NCBI GenBank assembly: GCA_051881655.1
Contig: JBJEQH010000212.1
Coordinates: 1 to 6,850 of the forward strand
Direction of reading: 5' to 3'
Source: Heritagella sp051881655
GTDB lineage: Bacteria; Bacillota; Clostridia; Oscillospirales; Acutalibacteraceae
Length of the DNA: 6,850 nucleotides
Of this stretch, positions 6,319 through 6,850 are shown one piece after another. Made by a program: the position numbers and the translations under genes. The stretch's first letter is position 1. Each line of letters begins with the position of its first letter. The notes under the pieces were generated by a model. The model ran no database searches. It was not told the origin of the DNA and saw only the letters and a program-made list of their open reading frames with translations.

Positions 6319-6850
6319 ATGGAGCAAAAATACTACCATATGACAATCGCAGGGTGTGAGCGGGATCTGCCGATCTGCCCGATCAGCGACACGTTGGACA
6401 TTGCGGGATTTGTGATGTTCGGCGATGTGGAGATTACGGTGAAAGCCGCCCAGGCGCTGCTGGAAAAGTGCCCCGAGCACGATGTGGTCATCACCGCCGA
6501 GAGCAAGGGGATCCCGCTGGCCCATGAGATGGCCAAGCAGGGCTGCGGCCACTATGTGGTGGCCCGAAAGGGGATCAAGGCGTACATGGTGGACCCCCAG
6601 TATGTGGAAGTGAAGTCCATTACCACCGATCATGTACAAAAGCTGTATCTGGCACAGGCCGATTATGAGCAGCTGAACGGCAAGCGTGTTCTGATTGTGG
6701 ACGATGTCATCAGTACCGGAGAATCCCTGGCCGCACTGGAAACTCTGGTGGAGAAATTTGGCGGAAATATCGTGGGCCGCGCCGCTGTTCTGGCAGAGGG
6801 AGACGCCCAGGACCGCACGGACATTATTTACCTGGAACCCCTGCCCCTTT
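6319..6850 (+). CDS. PRPP-dependent phosphoribosyltransferase, adenine phosphoribosyltransferase-like (3' end outside window)
   Basis: The frame runs from ATG 6319 to the window end without a stop, giving 177 visible residues. The type I phosphoribosyltransferase PRPP-binding motif VLIVDDVISTGES lies at residues 124-136, with the two acidic residues and the TGES phosphate loop. TAESKGIPLAHE (59-70) and VARKG (81-85) match the substrate and flexible-loop regions of the Apt/Xpt group. Such enzymes transfer the phosphoribosyl group of PRPP to a purine base and release pyrophosphate. Adenine is the likeliest substrate by resemblance, but xanthine-type or regulatory (PurR-like) relatives share these motifs, so I give no symbol. 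Apt-like proteins are about 170-190 residues, so only a short tail should be missing. The ribosome binding site is weak: AAGGA at 6301-6305 is 13 nt from the ATG, and CAGG at 6307-6310 is 8 nt away. The gene lies 81 nt after hinT, behind an imperfect hairpin. Confidence 0.88.
   Translation, partial: MEQKYYHMTIAGCERDLPICPISDTLDIAGFVMFGDVEITVKAAQALLEKCPEHDVVITAESKGIPLAHEMAKQGCGHYVVARKGIKAYMVDPQYVEVKSITTDHVQKLYLAQADYEQLNGKRVLIVDDVISTGESLAALETLVEKFGGNIVGRAAVLAEGDAQDRTDIIYLEPLPL

Noticed and set aside
5410..6639. 409-residue open frame on the - strand across the alaS end, hinT and the phosphoribosyltransferase gene
   Set aside because: Over hinT and the phosphoribosyltransferase it is again in codon register with the sense genes, which explains the lack of stops. 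No ribosome binding site or family resemblance was seen.
1..6850. Mobile elements, CRISPR repeats, tRNA or rRNA genes, toxin-antitoxin or defence genes
   Set aside because: I saw no terminal inverted repeats, transposase motifs, regularly spaced repeats, tRNA cloverleaf or GTTC-type T-arm in context. All space is taken up by housekeeping genes and their control regions.

Overview
The window is about 6.85 kb of GC-rich, tightly packed bacterial chromosome with every gene on the + strand. The most likely source is a GC-rich anaerobic Clostridia member of the Oscillospiraceae/Ruminococcaceae type. The evidence is a T-box leader (a Firmicutes hallmark) in front of alaS, strong AGGAGG-type ribosome binding sites, a Cys-rich insertion in AlaRS of the kind common in Clostridia, and a strong preference for G/C-ending codons. 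The genus cannot be fixed from the sequence alone.

Layout. Positions 1-1074 hold the 3' part of a U32-family gene of the TrhP/YrrO type (tRNA wobble-uridine hydroxylation), closed by a 16-bp intrinsic terminator (1081-1123). Positions 1222-2826 hold a class B penicillin-binding protein with an N-terminal membrane anchor and all three transpeptidase motifs; its GTG start is set by the Shine-Dalgarno position. Its stop codon lies inside the -35 box of a perfect consensus sigma-A promoter (TTGACA, 17 bp, TATAAT). That promoter drives a roughly 300-nt alanine T-box leader (about 2858-3154) with a readable antiterminator and a competing terminator. Full-length alaS follows (3212-5848, 878 aa), then hinT (5896-6237, 113 aa) and a PRPP-dependent phosphoribosyltransferase (6319 to the window edge), with an imperfect GC-rich hairpin between the last two.

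How the genes relate. The T-box should let alaS be transcribed when uncharged tRNA-Ala accumulates. No clear terminator separates alaS from hinT, so hinT and perhaps the phosphoribosyltransferase probably share this control. HinT cleaves adenosine phosphoramidates and aminoacyl-adenylates, and the phosphoribosyltransferase family makes nucleotides from a base and PRPP, so the distal genes plausibly handle AMP-related metabolites next to an AMP-producing synthetase. No terminator lies between the PBP gene and the T-box, so PBP transcripts probably also end at, or read through, the T-box switch.

No mobile element, CRISPR array, tRNA, rRNA or novel multi-gene system was found. These are housekeeping genes. 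The parts most worth a second look are the T-box (its specifier region and its unusual AT-rich distal hairpin) and the transcriptional wiring around it. Very long open frames on the - strand are explained by codon bias.
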